A DNA stretch of 64,000 bases, from contig CM036767.1 of assembly GCA_020796225.1 (NCBI GenBank), forward strand, positions 22,965,638 to 23,029,637, written 5' to 3'. This document shows, piece by piece, positions 1 to 10,707 of this stretch (its first letter is position 1; each line of letters starts with the position of its first letter). Below the pieces are notes generated by a model, which saw only the letters and a list, made by a program, of their open reading frames with translations, searched no databases and had not been told where the DNA came from. The DNA comes from Arion vulgaris. Its lineage: Eukaryota; Mollusca; Gastropoda; Stylommatophora; Arionidae. Made by a program: the position numbers and the translations under genes.

Positions 1-1427
1 ACAAGAAAATAAGAAGAAAAGAACAAGAAGAAAAGAAAAGAACAAAAAAGAAATAAAAGAAGAAGAGAAAAGAAAAGAAAAAAAGAAAGAAAAAGAAAAG
101 AAGAAGAAGAACAAGAAAAGAAGAAGAAGAAAAAAAGAAGAAAGAAGAAGAAGAAAGAAAAGAAGAAGAAAACAAGAAAAGAAGAAAAAGAAGAAGAAGA
201 AGAACAAGAAGAAGAAGAAGAAGAAAAAGAAGGAAAGAAGAAGAAGGAAGAAGAAGAAAAGAAAAGAAGAAACAAAAGAAGAAAAGAACAAGAAGAAAAG
301 AAGAAAAGAAGAAGAAGAAAAAGAAGAAGAAGAAAAAAACAGAAGAAGAAGAAAAGAAAAGAAAAAAAAGAAAAAGAAAAGAGAAAAAAAGGAGAAGAGA
401 AGAAAAGAAGAAAAGAAAAGAAGAAGAAGAAAACAAGAAGAAAAAACAAGAAGAGAAGAAAAAAGAAGAAGAAAAAAGAAAGAAGAAAAGAACAAAGAAG
501 AAGAAGAAAAGAAAAAAAGAAGAGAAGAAAAAGAAGAAGAAAAGACAGAAGAGAAAAAAATAGAAAAGAAAAAAGAAGAAGAAGAACAAGAAGAAGAAAA
601 GAAGAAAGAACAAGAGAAGAAGAAGAAAGAGAAGAAGAAGAAAAAGAAGAAGAAAAAGAAGAAGAAAAAGAAGAAGAACAAGAAGAAGAACAAGAAGAAG
701 AAGAAGAAGAAGAACAAGAAGAAGAAGAAGAAGAAGAAGAAGAAGAAGAAGAAGAAAGAACAAGAAGAAGAAGAAGAAGAAGAAGAAGAACAAGAAGAAG
801 AAGAAAGAAGAAGAAGAAGAAGAAGAAGAAGAAGAAGAAGAAGAAAAGGAAGAAGAAGAAGAAGAAGAAGAAGAAGAAGAAGAAGAAGAACAAGAAGAAG
901 AAGAAGAAGAAGAAGAAGAAGAAGAAGAAGAAGAAGAAGAAGAACAAGAAGAAGAAGAACAAGAAGAAGAAGAAGAAGAAGAAGAAGAAGAAGAAGAACA
1001 AGAAGAAAGAAGAAAAGAAGAAGAAGAAGAAGAAGAAGAAGAAGAAGAAAAGAAGAAGAAGAAGAAAAGAAGAAGAAGAAGAAGAACAAGAAGAAGAAGA
1101 AGAAGAAGAAGAAGAAGAAGAAGAAGAAGAAGAAGAAGAACAAGAAGAAGAAGAAGAAGAAGAAGAACAAGAAGAAGAAGAAGAAGAGAAGAACAAGAAG
1201 AAGAAGAAGAAGAAGAGAAGCAAGAAGAAGAAGAAGAACAAGAAGAAGAAGAAGAAGAAGAACAAGAAGAAGAAGAAGAAGAAGAAGAAGAAGAAGAAGA
1301 ACAAGAAGAAGAAGAAGAAGAAGAAGAAGAAGAAGAAGAAGAAGAAGACGAAGAAGAAGAACAAGAAGAAGAAGAAGAACAAGAAGAAGAAGAAGAAGAA
1401 GACGAAGAAGAAGAAGAAGAAGAAGAA

Positions 1428-1459
<32 letters not shown>

Positions 1460-1565
1460 GAAGAAGAAGAAAAGAAGAAGAAGAAGAAGAAGAAGAAGAA
1501 GAAAAAGAAGAAGAAAAGAAGAAGAAGAAGAACAAGAAGAAGAAGAACAAGAAGAAGAAGAAGAA
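1..1565. repeat. GAA-rich polypurine microsatellite
   Basis: The plus strand is almost entirely A and G. It is built from AAG/GAA triplets with occasional C (aacaag) and A-run slippage. Purity increases from left to right. The tract runs off the left edge of the window, so its full length is unknown. Long GAA/TTC tracts can form triplex DNA and are prone to expansion; that is family knowledge, not something shown here. No coding function is supported. Confidence 0.95.
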
Positions 1566-1985
1566 GGTTCAGATCACAGATAAATCACAAAGAGTGGCTA
1601 GCAAGTGATTAATATAGGACATAGGAAGAACAAGAAGATGGCTGGGGAAAATCTAAGCCAATTGGATGATAATTTCAAAATCGGTAAAATATATTTTGAC
1701 ATTAAAATAGCAAAATAATGTGGATAGAAATAAAGTAAATCAGATCAAGGTAATCAAGGTAATCAAGGTAACACACAGAAAACATAATAGCAAGTAGACT
1801 GATTAAAATATGAGCGTATGTTGTAACATTGGGGAGAGATTAGTTATATACAAACTGGGTATCTCAACAGTTCTCATATTTGACAAGTATAATCTTCAGT
1901 TATTGAGTTCAAGTTTAAACTGATGAAAAGTACTTCACGTGACCCGGATGTACTGTAGACCAAATAATAAGCCCCCTACCCCCAT
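1566..1985. repeat. Dispersed repeat X, copy 1 (uninserted form)
   Basis: This stretch is similar to 17120-17790. Shared words include agaagatggctg, gataatttcaaaat, gagagattagttat and gacc.ggatgt...gtagacca. Its first ~60 bases also resemble the inverted repeat-Y copy near 20.21-20.27 kb. It lacks the 193-bp block present in the 17-kb copy, so it supplies an empty site near 1786-1797. A short frame beginning MAGENLSQLDDNFK precedes a GTAAAA donor-like site, but the 17-kb copy breaks this frame, so I do not call a gene. Confidence 0.6.
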
Positions 1986-4190
1986 TCTCTCTCTCTTGCT
2001 TTTGTAACCTGGTTTGGGGCATATGCCCTCAATCAACTCATGCCAAGTTCTCCTATCTCTAGCTATCTCCTGCAGCTCAGGCCAGCTCTTCTTTATATTG
2101 TTGACCTCTGCCTCCAGCTCACGCCAGCTCTTCTTTATATTGTTGATCTCTGCCTCCATCTCACGCCAGCTCTTCTTTATATTGTTGACCTCTGCCTCCA
2201 GCTCACGCCAGCTCTTCTTTATATTGTTGATCTCTGCCTCCAGCTCACGCCAGCTCTTCTTTATATTGTTGACCTCTGCCTCCAGCTCACGCCAGCTCTT
2301 CTTTATATTGTTGATCTCTGCCTCCAGCTCACGCCAGCTCTTCTTTATATTGTTGACCTCTGCCTCCAGCTCACGCCAGCTCTTCTTTATATTGTTGATC
2401 TCTGCCGCCAGCTCACGCCAGCTCTTCTTTATATTGTTGATCTCTGCCTCCAGCTCACGCCAGCTCTTCTTTATATTGTTGATCTCTGCCTCCAGCTCAC
2501 GCCATCTCTTCTTTATATTGTTGATCTCTGCCTGCAGCTCACGCCAGCTCTTCTTTATATTGTTGATCTCTGCCTCCAGCTCACGCCAGCTCTTCTTTAT
2601 ATTGTTGATCTCTGCCTGCAGCTCACGCCAGCTCTTCTTTATATTGTTGATCTCTGCCTCCAGCTCACGCCAGCTCTTCTTTATATTGTTGATCTCTGCC
2701 TCCATCTCACGCCAGCTCTTCTTTATATTGTTGACCTCTGCCTCCAGCTCACGCCAGCTCTTCTTTATATTGTTGACCTCTGCCTCCAGCTCACGCCAGC
2801 TCTTCTTTATATTGTTGATCTCTGCCGCCAGCTCACGCCAGCTCTTCTTTATATTGTTGATCTCTGCCTCCAGCTCACGCCAGCTCTTCTTTATATTGTT
2901 GACCTCTGCCTCCAGCTCACGCCAGCTCTTCTTTATATTGTTGATCTCTGCCTCCAGCTCACGCCAGCTCTTCTTTATATTGTTGATCTCTGCCTCCAGC
3001 TCACGCCAGCTCTTCTTTATATTGTTGATCTCTGCCTCCAGCTCACGCCAGCTCTTCTTTATATTGTTGACCTCTGCCTCCAGCTCACGCCAGCTCTTCT
3101 TTATATTGTTGATCTCTGCCTCCAGCTCACGCCAGCTGTTCTTTATATTGTTGATCTCTGCCTCCAGCTCACGCCAGCTCTTCTTTATATTGTTGATCTC
3201 TGCCTGCAGCTCACGCCATCTCTTCTTTATATTGTTGATCTCTGCCTCCAGCTCACGCCAGCTCTTCTTTATATTGTTGACCTCTGCCTCCAGCTCACGC
3301 CAGCTCTTCTTTATATTGTTGATCTCTGCCTGCAGCTCACGCCAGCTCTTCTTTATATTGTTGATCTCTGCCTCCAGCTCACGCCATCTCTTCTTTATAT
3401 TGTTGATCTCTGCCTGCAGCTCACGCCAGCTCTTCTTTATATTGTTGATCTCTGCCTCCAGCTCACGTCAGCTCTTCTTTATATTGTTGATCTCTGCCTG
3501 CAGCTCACGCCAGCTCTTCTTTATATTGTTGATCTCTGCCTGCAGCTCACGCCAGCTCTTCTTTATATTGTTGATCTCTGCCTCCAGCTCACGTCAGCTC
3601 TTCTTTATATTGTTGATCTCTTCCTCCAGCTCACGCCAGCTCTTCTTTATATTGTTGATCTCTGCCTCCAGCTCACGCCAGCTCTTCTTTATATTGTTGA
3701 TCTCTGCCTCCAGCTCACGCCAGCTCTTCTTTATATTGTTGATCTCTGCCTGCAGCTCACGCCAGCTCTTCTTTATATTGTTGATCTCTGCCTCCAGCTC
3801 ACGCCAGCTCTTCTTTATATTGTTGACCTCTGCCTCCAGCTCACGCCAGCTCTTCTTTATATTGTTGACCTCTGCCTCCAGCTCACGCCATCTCTTCTTT
3901 ATATTGTTGATCTCTGCCTGCAGCTCACGCCAGCTCTTCTTTATATTGTTGATCTCTGCCTCCAGCTCACTCCAGCTCTTCTTTATATTGTTGACCTCTG
4001 CTTACAAATTTCGTCTCCATGTATTTCTAAGCCTCCCCTTTCCTCGCTGTCCCTGTGGGTTCCAGACAAGGACCCTTCTTGTTATATTCCCTCGGTTTTC
4101 GCAAAATGTGCCCTATCCAGTGCCAGTGTCTTTTGTAACCTCTTGGTCAGAGAACAGGCTGTGTCATATAAATACGTGGTGAAGCATTGT
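1960..4190 (-). pseudogene. LINE (non-LTR retrotransposon) ORF C-terminus, interrupted by a 42-bp array
   Basis: Read on the minus strand from about 4185, this is the C-terminal tail of a LINE reverse transcriptase polyprotein. The order is: HWHWIGHILRKP (4140-4105 area), a frameshift, VLVWNPQGQRGKGRLRNTW, a stop codon, then AEVNNIKKSW. The 42-bp array follows, and finally single-copy LQEIARDRRTWHELIEG and ICPKPGYKSKRER. The WIGH, WNPQG, GRPxxTW and ARDRxxW spacing is the standard LINE tail. The copy at 31.9-32.5 kb aligns segment by segment, with one ADIKRLGKTWKELDGMARERKSW in place of the array. Frameshifts and stops show that it is dead. The LINE clade cannot be resolved from the tail alone. 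Confidence 0.8.
2073..4003 (-). repeat. 42-bp minisatellite derived from LINE coding sequence
   Basis: There are about 46 head-to-tail copies of a 42-bp unit that differ at a few fixed positions. The unit is a multiple of three. On the minus strand it reads EAEINNIKKSWREL, with I/V, E/Q/A, L/M and S/R variants. Two units (near 3467 and 3593) change the Trp codon to TGA, so the frame is not maintained. Both long plus-strand frames across the array are by-products of stop-free units. The unit corresponds to one segment of the flanking LINE C-terminus. Confidence 0.92.
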
Positions 4191-6480
4191 CGCAGTCAAT
4201 GGGTAAGAGATGAGACGGTAAGAGATGGTAAGAGATGAGACGACATTGGTAACATCTATCAGAGCTCGCTAGTATTCACGAATCGAAACCTCCAGTCATT
4301 CTTCCATGTTCTAGTATGTTTAGTGGTTATTCTGTCTATATGTCTCCTTGATAAAGATCTATGATCGAAACGTGGGATTGTTGTTAGTTTCATTAAATTT
4401 TGTTGAATTACATTTGTGATACTATACACAATTATCTTTGTCCTTAAACAACAATTGACTTAGTATCACCGCAGCCTACCAAAAGTTGTCTCCAGATCTG
4501 GTCTGACCACCTCAGATCTGTAGATTTCCGTACAACACATCAGAGCTCACTATTGACGCATAACCCCATGACATAAATCTCTGATAGGTACAAGCAAAGT
4601 CATAGAACTGACTTGAGCATTATTACAAATGAAACAGCAAGGGAGACAAACGATGTTAACTTTGTGGAATCCTACAGGTGAAATTTGCTACTAAGATGTA
4701 AACCAAGAAAACGGCATGGAAAAACGAATATGGGAAAATGAAAGAATTGGTTAATGGTTATTGGCTACTAAACTTACGTCATTGCACTCGGACAGACCCA
4801 TAGGTGCTCAGTCTCCCCCAACAGATATCGGAGTATGGTTCCTATGGCTCACTGATTAAATACACTCCTCACTCTGCCCCTCAGGCATCCATTTCTACTT
4901 GTACAACGGGTAACTCCAAACTCCTTACATCGCTGGATCGATTCATCTATTTTAGTATCCTCATGCAACAGGAAGTCTTGAAGAGACTGGAGAATATCCC
5001 ACCCTATCCATTTTCATCTCCCCAACAATCAATGCTTTTACTGCAATCCTGCCCGCTCTCTCATTACCATAAACATCCACATACCTGGGACAGTATGAAG
5101 GAAGAATGTACGAAAAGGAAAACATGATCATACAGATACAGTAAGAGACGGAAAAACACTGATAGAATGTTGATAAATAAGGTAAAAATAAGTTAGGGAA
5201 AATATTGATTTGGCATGTACAAAATGCATAATACAATGAAATCAAATGAATACAATTGTATGATAATTAATCTTGAATTCTCCTCAAATTGTTCATTTTT
5301 CTTATGTTTGTTGCCCTACAAATAACCTAAAAAAAAGGCTCGTCCTAAGGTTTAAAAAAGTCGTGCTTCGGCGTAAAAGGTTTTAATTCCTTACAAAGAA
5401 ACACATAAACAAACAAACAAACAAACAAAAGTGTGTAATGATGCAACAAAACAAGAGGCAGAAGAAAAAAGATGATCAAAGATATAAGAAGTTCCATCAG
5501 GACAAATATGTCAGTATAAATAACTAGTTGGTAGAAAAGTTCAGTAGCCAAAAGTGTACAGAGTATGAGCTCAGTATAGCTTAATTGCTTTATTTGGTTT
5601 TATCCGTGTACCTTTTCTGTGTGTTACATTGATTAAAGCTCTTTGGTTAAAACATTCTTTTTTTTTAAATTTAACAATTGTATTTCCGGTTTTTTTTTTC
5701 TAGTTTTATAACACAGCTTATTACTTGCGTATCAGTGGTCAGGAGAGCTATGCCGGCAGGGTTATCCACGCCGGACAGGTCAAATGAGAGAGGTCAGAAT
5801 AGATGTGAACTCCTGGTCCTCGAGGTTGAAGGTTGTGCAATGGACTAGCTACCCTTCAATTTAAAAAAGGACTTAGTAACATAAACTAAATATAAATTGT
5901 TAACCAAAACTAATAATTCGAGTCTCGAAAGTTTGTGGTCTCCATGCCAGAGACAGATGGCGCGTAGGAATCAAAACTCAAGGAATCTAATGCACTGACG
6001 ATCCTTTTTGTTGACAGCAGACAACAAATAGAATAATTCCTAAGTTTATTTTGCTAACGATTCCCTTCTTTATAGGGATGTAAAATGTAAGGACACTGCG
6101 ATAGACAGGGAGAAGTGCACACGAGTTGAAAGAGATGCTTCACTGCAAGTTCACAGTGCTGGAGTTATACGAAACAACATGGAAGGTCTTAGATGAAACA
6201 TGACTACAGGCGGAAGAAACGCTGTCAACTCGGACAAAGAAAACAAAGACGATTTCCATGACGCTGATGTCGTTCAAAAAAGCGACCAAAAGTCTAATAG
6301 AATAGGAACCAGTGTTTGACAACATTATCAGATCCAGGTTTGAATCTAGGTTCTAGAGGTCCTACATCATTATGTGTTATGCAACAACGAACATCACAGA
6401 AGAAGAGAAGAAAGACCCTTTCTACTCACAACCTTGGCAACCGTTGACAAAGCATGAGATATTCAGATCTTTATTAACAT
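4191..6480. other. Non-coding stretch, no supported gene
   Basis: I see only short frames here. The 4335-4420 area (aaagatctatgatcgaaacg) resembles the 3' ends of some retroelements, but weakly. A (CAAA)n microsatellite lies at about 5405-5430. At 5725-5850 a GC-richer patch containing gccggacaggtcaaatgaga and cctggtcctcgaggttga resembles leader sequence of insect LINEs from memory, low confidence. Near 6330 a B-box-like aggtttgaatct could be a SINE scrap. Confidence 0.5.
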
Positions 6481-6489
6481 ACATCTTCG

Positions 6490-7055
6490 TCGTAATCTCA
6501 GACTAAGATGGTATGACAGAGTTGCAAGAAAAGACCTTCAGACTAAGATGGTATGACAGAGTTGCAAGAAAAGACCATCAGACTAAGATGGTATGACAGA
6601 GTTGCAAGAAAAGACCTTCAGACTAAGATGGTATGACAGAGTTGCAAGAAAAGACCATCAGACTAAGATGGTATGACAGAGTTGCAAGAAAAGACCATCA
6701 GACTAAGATGGTATGACAGAGAGGCAAGAAAAGACCATCAGACTAAGATGGTATGACAGAGTTGCAAGAAAAGACCATCAGACTAAGATGGTATGACAGA
6801 GAGGCAAGAAAAGACCTTCAGACTAAGATGGTATGACAGAAATGCAAGAAAAGACCTTCAGACTAAGATGGTATGTCAGAGTTGCAAGAAGAGACCCTCA
6901 GACTAAGATGGTATGACAGAGATGCAAGAAAAGACCTTCAGACTAAGATGGTATAACAGAGAGGCAAGAAAAGACCTTCACATAAGATGGTATGACAGAG
7001 TTGCAGGAAGAGACCCTCAGACTAAGATGGTATGACAGAGATGCAAGAAAAATTA
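6490..7055 (+). repeat. 40-bp minisatellite
   Basis: About 14 copies of a 40-bp unit (agactaagatggtatgacag plus agttgcaagaaaagaccatc), with GAGG and GATG variants in the middle. The last copies carry small deletions. In one frame the first unit reads LRLRWYDRVARKD. That is reminiscent of the LRWYGHVxRxD segment of LINE C-termini, so the array may be LINE-derived. Since 40 is not a multiple of three, no frame is conserved. Confidence 0.9.
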
Positions 7056-7198
7056 TGAGCTGAAAGACAAGAGAGAAAAGCGAAAACTCAGAAATTGTTA
7101 CAGTAAAACACTTGTCAATTGACCGTCTGTAAAGATGAAAAAGGCCACACATAATACATACAGTAATGGTTAATATTGTTCCAATTGTATAATTATTA

Positions 7199-7420
7199 TT
7201 TTATCTGTTGGCAGCTGGAGAAGGATGCATAGATCAGGTCTACGATCTTCCAATTTTCAGTTAAAGATTGTTCTTTTATCTGTTGGCAGCTAGAGAAGGA
7301 TACATAGATCAGGTTTACTATCTTCCAATTTGCAGTTAAAGATTGTTCTTTTATCTGTTGGCAGCTAGAGAAGGATGCGTAGATCAGGTCTACCATCTTC
7401 CAATTATCAGTTAAAGATGA
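7199..7420. repeat. 75-bp tandem repeat, 3 copies
   Basis: Copies start near 7199, 7274 and 7349 with the word ttttatctgttggcagct, and each contains cttccaatt.gcagttaaag. The third copy decays into unique sequence near 7420. No coding support. Confidence 0.85.
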
Positions 7421-7451
7421 TTAATATATGGTTTATGAATTCAATTTGCCA

Positions 7452-7625
7452 GTCTACGAATATCAATATTCGGCTAGTACTTTCTAATTTACAGTCTAAT
7501 ATTGGCAACCAATGGGCAACACTTTCTAACTTACAGTCTAATATTAGCAATGAATGGACAACATTTCCTAACTTAAAAGTTTAATATTGGCAAGGAATGG
7601 GCAACACTTTCTAACTTACAGTCTA
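7452..7625. repeat. ~42-bp tandem repeat, about 4 copies
   Basis: The unit contains tttctaacttacagtctaat followed by attggcaa..aatgggcaac. Starts at 7494, 7536 and 7579 give a 42-43-bp period. It shares its core with the array that follows (cttacagtctaa...caatgg), so the two are probably related by descent. Confidence 0.75.
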
Positions 7626-8086
7626 AGACTGTTGATCAATGGCTAACATCTTCCACGTTACTCAAATGTCACAGTAGCAATATAACAGTTCTAACTTACA
7701 GTCTAAGACTGTTGATCAATGGCTAACATCTTCCACGTTACTCAAATGTCACAGTAGCAATATAACAGTTCTAACTTACAGTCTAAGACTGTTGATCAAT
7801 GGCTAACATCTTCCACGTTACTCAAATGTCACAGTAGCAATATAACAGTTCTAACTTACAGTCTAAGACTGTTGATCAATGGCTAACATCTTCCACGTTA
7901 CTCAAATGTCAAGTAGCATATAACAGTTCTAACTTACAGTCTAAGACTGTTGATCAATCTAACATCTTCACGTTACTCAAATGTCACAGTAGCAATATAA
8001 CATTCTAACTACAGTCTAAGACTGTTGATCAATGGCTAACATCTTCCACGTTACTCAAATGTCACAGTCGCAATATAACAGTTCTA
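7611..8086. repeat. 80-bp minisatellite, 6 copies
   Basis: Copies start at 7611, 7691, 7771 and 7851 with ctaacttacagtctaagact and are identical over 80 bp. The next two copies (about 7929-8086) carry several single-base deletions, and the last ends in tataacagttctattg. The first copies are nearly perfect, so homogenisation is recent. The deletions in later copies look like consensus error. Confidence 0.92.
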
Positions 8087-8124
8087 TTGTTTAACTTGAT
8101 CATGCATATGATTATTTTAATCGT

Positions 8125-8340
8125 CCTTCTGATATTTGATCAAATGTTATATTATCAATATCATGTTTCTATTGATGTCTTTGACTTGTCATGTCATTCA
8201 TATCACCTTCCATCTGATAGTTTATCAAATGTCATATTATCCATATCACATTCTGTATGATAGTTTATCAAATGTCATATTATTCATATCCCCTTTCTTT
8301 TCATAGTTTATCAAATGTCATTGTATCAATATCCTCTTTC
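8125..8340. repeat. ~45-50-bp degenerate repeat, about 4 copies
   Basis: Recurring tagtttatcaaatgtcatat blocks are separated by variable pyrimidine-rich tails (ccttccatctg, cattctgtatg, ctttctttt). Copies are diverged and unequal in length. Confidence 0.65.
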
Positions 8341-8344
8341 TACT

Positions 8345-8750
8345 CAAGGTCCACACAATCCAATCTCACACACACCTACGATCAGGTCACACAATCCATA
8401 ATCTCACACACACTACGATCAAGGTCCACACAATCCCATAATCTCACACACACACACTACGATCAAGGTCCACACAATCCCATAATCTCACACACACACA
8501 CTACGATCAAGGTCGACACAATGCCATAATCTCACACACACACACTACGATCAAGGTCCACACAATCCCATAATCTCACACACACACACTACGATCAAGG
8601 TCCACACAATCCCATAATCCACACACACACAGATCAAGGTCACACAATCCAATTCACACACACACTACATACGTCCACACAATCCAACTCACACACACAC
8701 TACGATCAAGGTCGACACAATGCCATAATCTCACACACACTACGATCGAT
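8345..8750. repeat. ~43-bp minisatellite with (CA)n core, about 10 copies
   Basis: The unit is ctacgatcaaggtccacaca plus atcccataatctcacacaca with a variable (CA)n. Copies between 8600 and 8700 have lost several bases. No coding frame is conserved. Confidence 0.88.
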
Positions 8751-9319
8751 AGACAGTTATCTACTATTGTCACGCGAACAAACTACAAAAGCTGAATGTG
8801 AAAGCTTCACGTAAACTCTTGTTGGCAAAGCACCCACGTAGTCAACATAATATATATCTTTATTCTATTTCAATGGTTCAATATACACGTTGCGTAATAT
8901 TTCGTTGATTGTAATTGGTCAGCGACCCTTTCATCTGGAAAAATCGAAAGGCCAAAGGAACTCTTCAGCGGTTACAAAAAAATCCAACCTATTTCGTAAT
9001 TGCTCATGGCGGGGAAACAGCCGGCAGACGCCATTCCCGAAAAAAGACACTATATTCCATTTGAAAATGGTATAGAAATGGCTTGAATAATAAGAACGTC
9101 ACTGAATGCGTTGATATATGCTGGCGACAGTATGCTATTGTTATAGAGTGATCTTTGAAACCCGGCACAGGGCTAATTTCCTAACATATTTATTGTGATG
9201 TTGATATTTTAGTACTGTATATAATAACAAATGGAAGCAAATATAAATGTAGAATAATAATTATTACTAACTATTTGTGAAGGGACAAAGAAGAGAAGAA
9301 ATAGATCTAACCAGACAGA
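8751..9319. other. Unique sequence, nothing recognised
   Basis: There is an open stretch of 61 codons at 8890-9075, but its peptide shows no family signature and its composition is not distinctive. I treat it as non-coding. The rest is AT-rich with no repeat structure. Confidence 0.5.
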
Positions 9320-9600
9320 ACTCACAATCAAAGACAACAACTGGTTGATGCTACAAATAAGAATGTGAAAATTGAAAGTATTTTGAACATATAATGAGAC
9401 ACGAAGGGCTGGAGAAGACTATCATGGAAGGAGAAATCCTGGTAATGAGGAAGACCACGGAGAAGATGGAATCAGGTTATAACTAGTGGCTTGAGCATGA
9501 CGGCTGCAGAGGCGGGACATCTGACCTAGGAAAAATAATAATTCTGAAGGACTGTTAAAGTTCTGCAAAGGACTATCTATTTGATGATGATGATGATTTA
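9320..9600 (+). pseudogene. LINE ORF C-terminus remnant
   Basis: Across shifting frames the plus strand reads HIMRHEGLEKTIMEGEIL, then a degraded RGRP-like segment, then LSMTAAEAGHLT and FRRTVK-like residues, ending in tgatgatgatgattt. LEKTIMEG followed by MTAAEA is shared with the LINE at 42.1-42.5 kb. It also resembles the LINE at 22.24-22.57 kb (LRMTAADACQLA), so the three probably belong to one clade. Several frameshifts show it is inactive. The 3' end passes directly into the 71-73-bp array. Confidence 0.65.
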
Positions 9601-9945
9601 TAAATACAGCTATACAATAATGCATACTGGAATAGTAAGTTCTGCTATCTATTTGATAATGATGATTTATAAATACAGCTAGATACAATAACGCATACTG
9701 GAATAGTAAGTTCTGATATCTATTTGATAATGATGATTTATAAATACAGCTATACAATAACGCATACTGGAAAAGTAAGTTCTGATATCTATTTGATAAT
9801 GATGATTTATAAATACAGCTAGATACAATAACGCATACTGGAATAGTAAGTTCTGATATCTATTTGATAATGATGATTTATAAATACAGCTAGATACAAT
9901 AACGCATACTGGAAAAGTAAGTTCTGATATCTATTTGATGATGAT
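9572..9945. repeat. 71-73-bp tandem repeat, 5 copies, at a LINE 3' end
   Basis: Copies begin with ctatctatttgataatgatg and include aaatacagctagatacaata and cgcatactggaatagtaagt. The first copy overlaps the end of the LINE remnant, whose tail carries ttctgcaaaggactatctat. The unit therefore includes LINE 3'-terminal sequence. Confidence 0.88.
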
Positions 9946-10544
9946 ACTGGAATAGTACGACTTGCATTATACGTAAAGTATATAATTTTTTTTAAACAAA
10001 TGTCTTAACAAATTAGGTACCAAATGCCGCAGCTTGATCCAGTCTTTTTTAACCCAGTATTGCTATGTTCCTCTGATTGCAGTAGGATGTGTTTCAAGAT
10101 TCATTTAGCTCGAACTTTCCGTTAACGCGATTTATATTACTGTCAGTTCATAATTTATTATTTACATTCTTTGAGCGTATCATAAAAGTATATTTATATA
10201 TCTACCAAATTACAGATAACTTTTCACATTTTGTGTCAAAACATAAACATACAACTTGAACGTACACATCTGTAGTGAAAACGTGACAGAAATTTAATCC
10301 TGGGCTATAAACATCTTCTGTCTATTGACTTGATGGTGCACTTTGCAAGATTGTAATCACTCTATTTATCAATGTTTTTCTCCTACATATATCTCAGAAA
10401 TATAAAATAATGCATAAAGTACGAAATTTAAATATATTTTTTTTTGGTACTTTGTAAAACCTCTTTACCTATGTGTTTCACCTTTTATAGTCTTACTGTA
10501 GTCTTCCCTTATATCAAACTTTGAATAGGAAATTAAATAAGGGG
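9946..10544. other. AT-rich unique sequence, nothing recognised
   Basis: Short frames only, with several poly-T and poly-A runs. No repeat, RNA gene or coding signature was seen. Confidence 0.5.
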
Positions 10545-10707
10545 TCTACGTGACTATGTCCAATTTCCTTGCAACCCGAATGTCAGGTGTTCGAATCTGG
10601 AATACGCTATTCTCTTCACCAGTGTATTTTTGTCCAGAAGTCTCTAGGATTGTTAGCTATGGAGTTCGTCTTTTGTGTAATACTCTCGGAAAGTGGCGTG
10701 CTATTTC
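10545..10707 (+). mobile_element. tRNA-derived SINE, 3'-truncated by a minisatellite
   Basis: It contains a B-box-like ggtgttcgaatct near 10588 and then the SINE core tatttttgtccagaagtctc at about 10625. The body continues as taggattgttagctatggag. The same body occurs in reverse at 45.77-45.98 kb. The A-box region is diverged. The SINE is cut at about 10707, where the 25-bp array starts. Confidence 0.65.

Noticed and set aside
1..1565. Lysine/glutamate-rich protein from the GAA tract
   Set aside because: Pure microsatellite, with no start codon context or unique sequence.
1635..1710. First coding exon starting MAGENLSQLDD with a donor site
   Set aside because: The homologous repeat at 17.13 kb breaks the frame after a few codons, so it is more likely repeat sequence.
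2014..4238. Two plus-strand open frames of over 700 codons (SRQLFFILL and CLQLTPALLYIVDL repeats)
   Set aside because: They exist only because the 42-bp unit is a multiple of three and lacks stops. The flanking unique sequence is a LINE on the other strand.
8890..9075. Possible small gene with a basic peptide
   Set aside because: Short, with no recognisable domain, no second copy and no splice context. Equally long frames occur by chance nearby.
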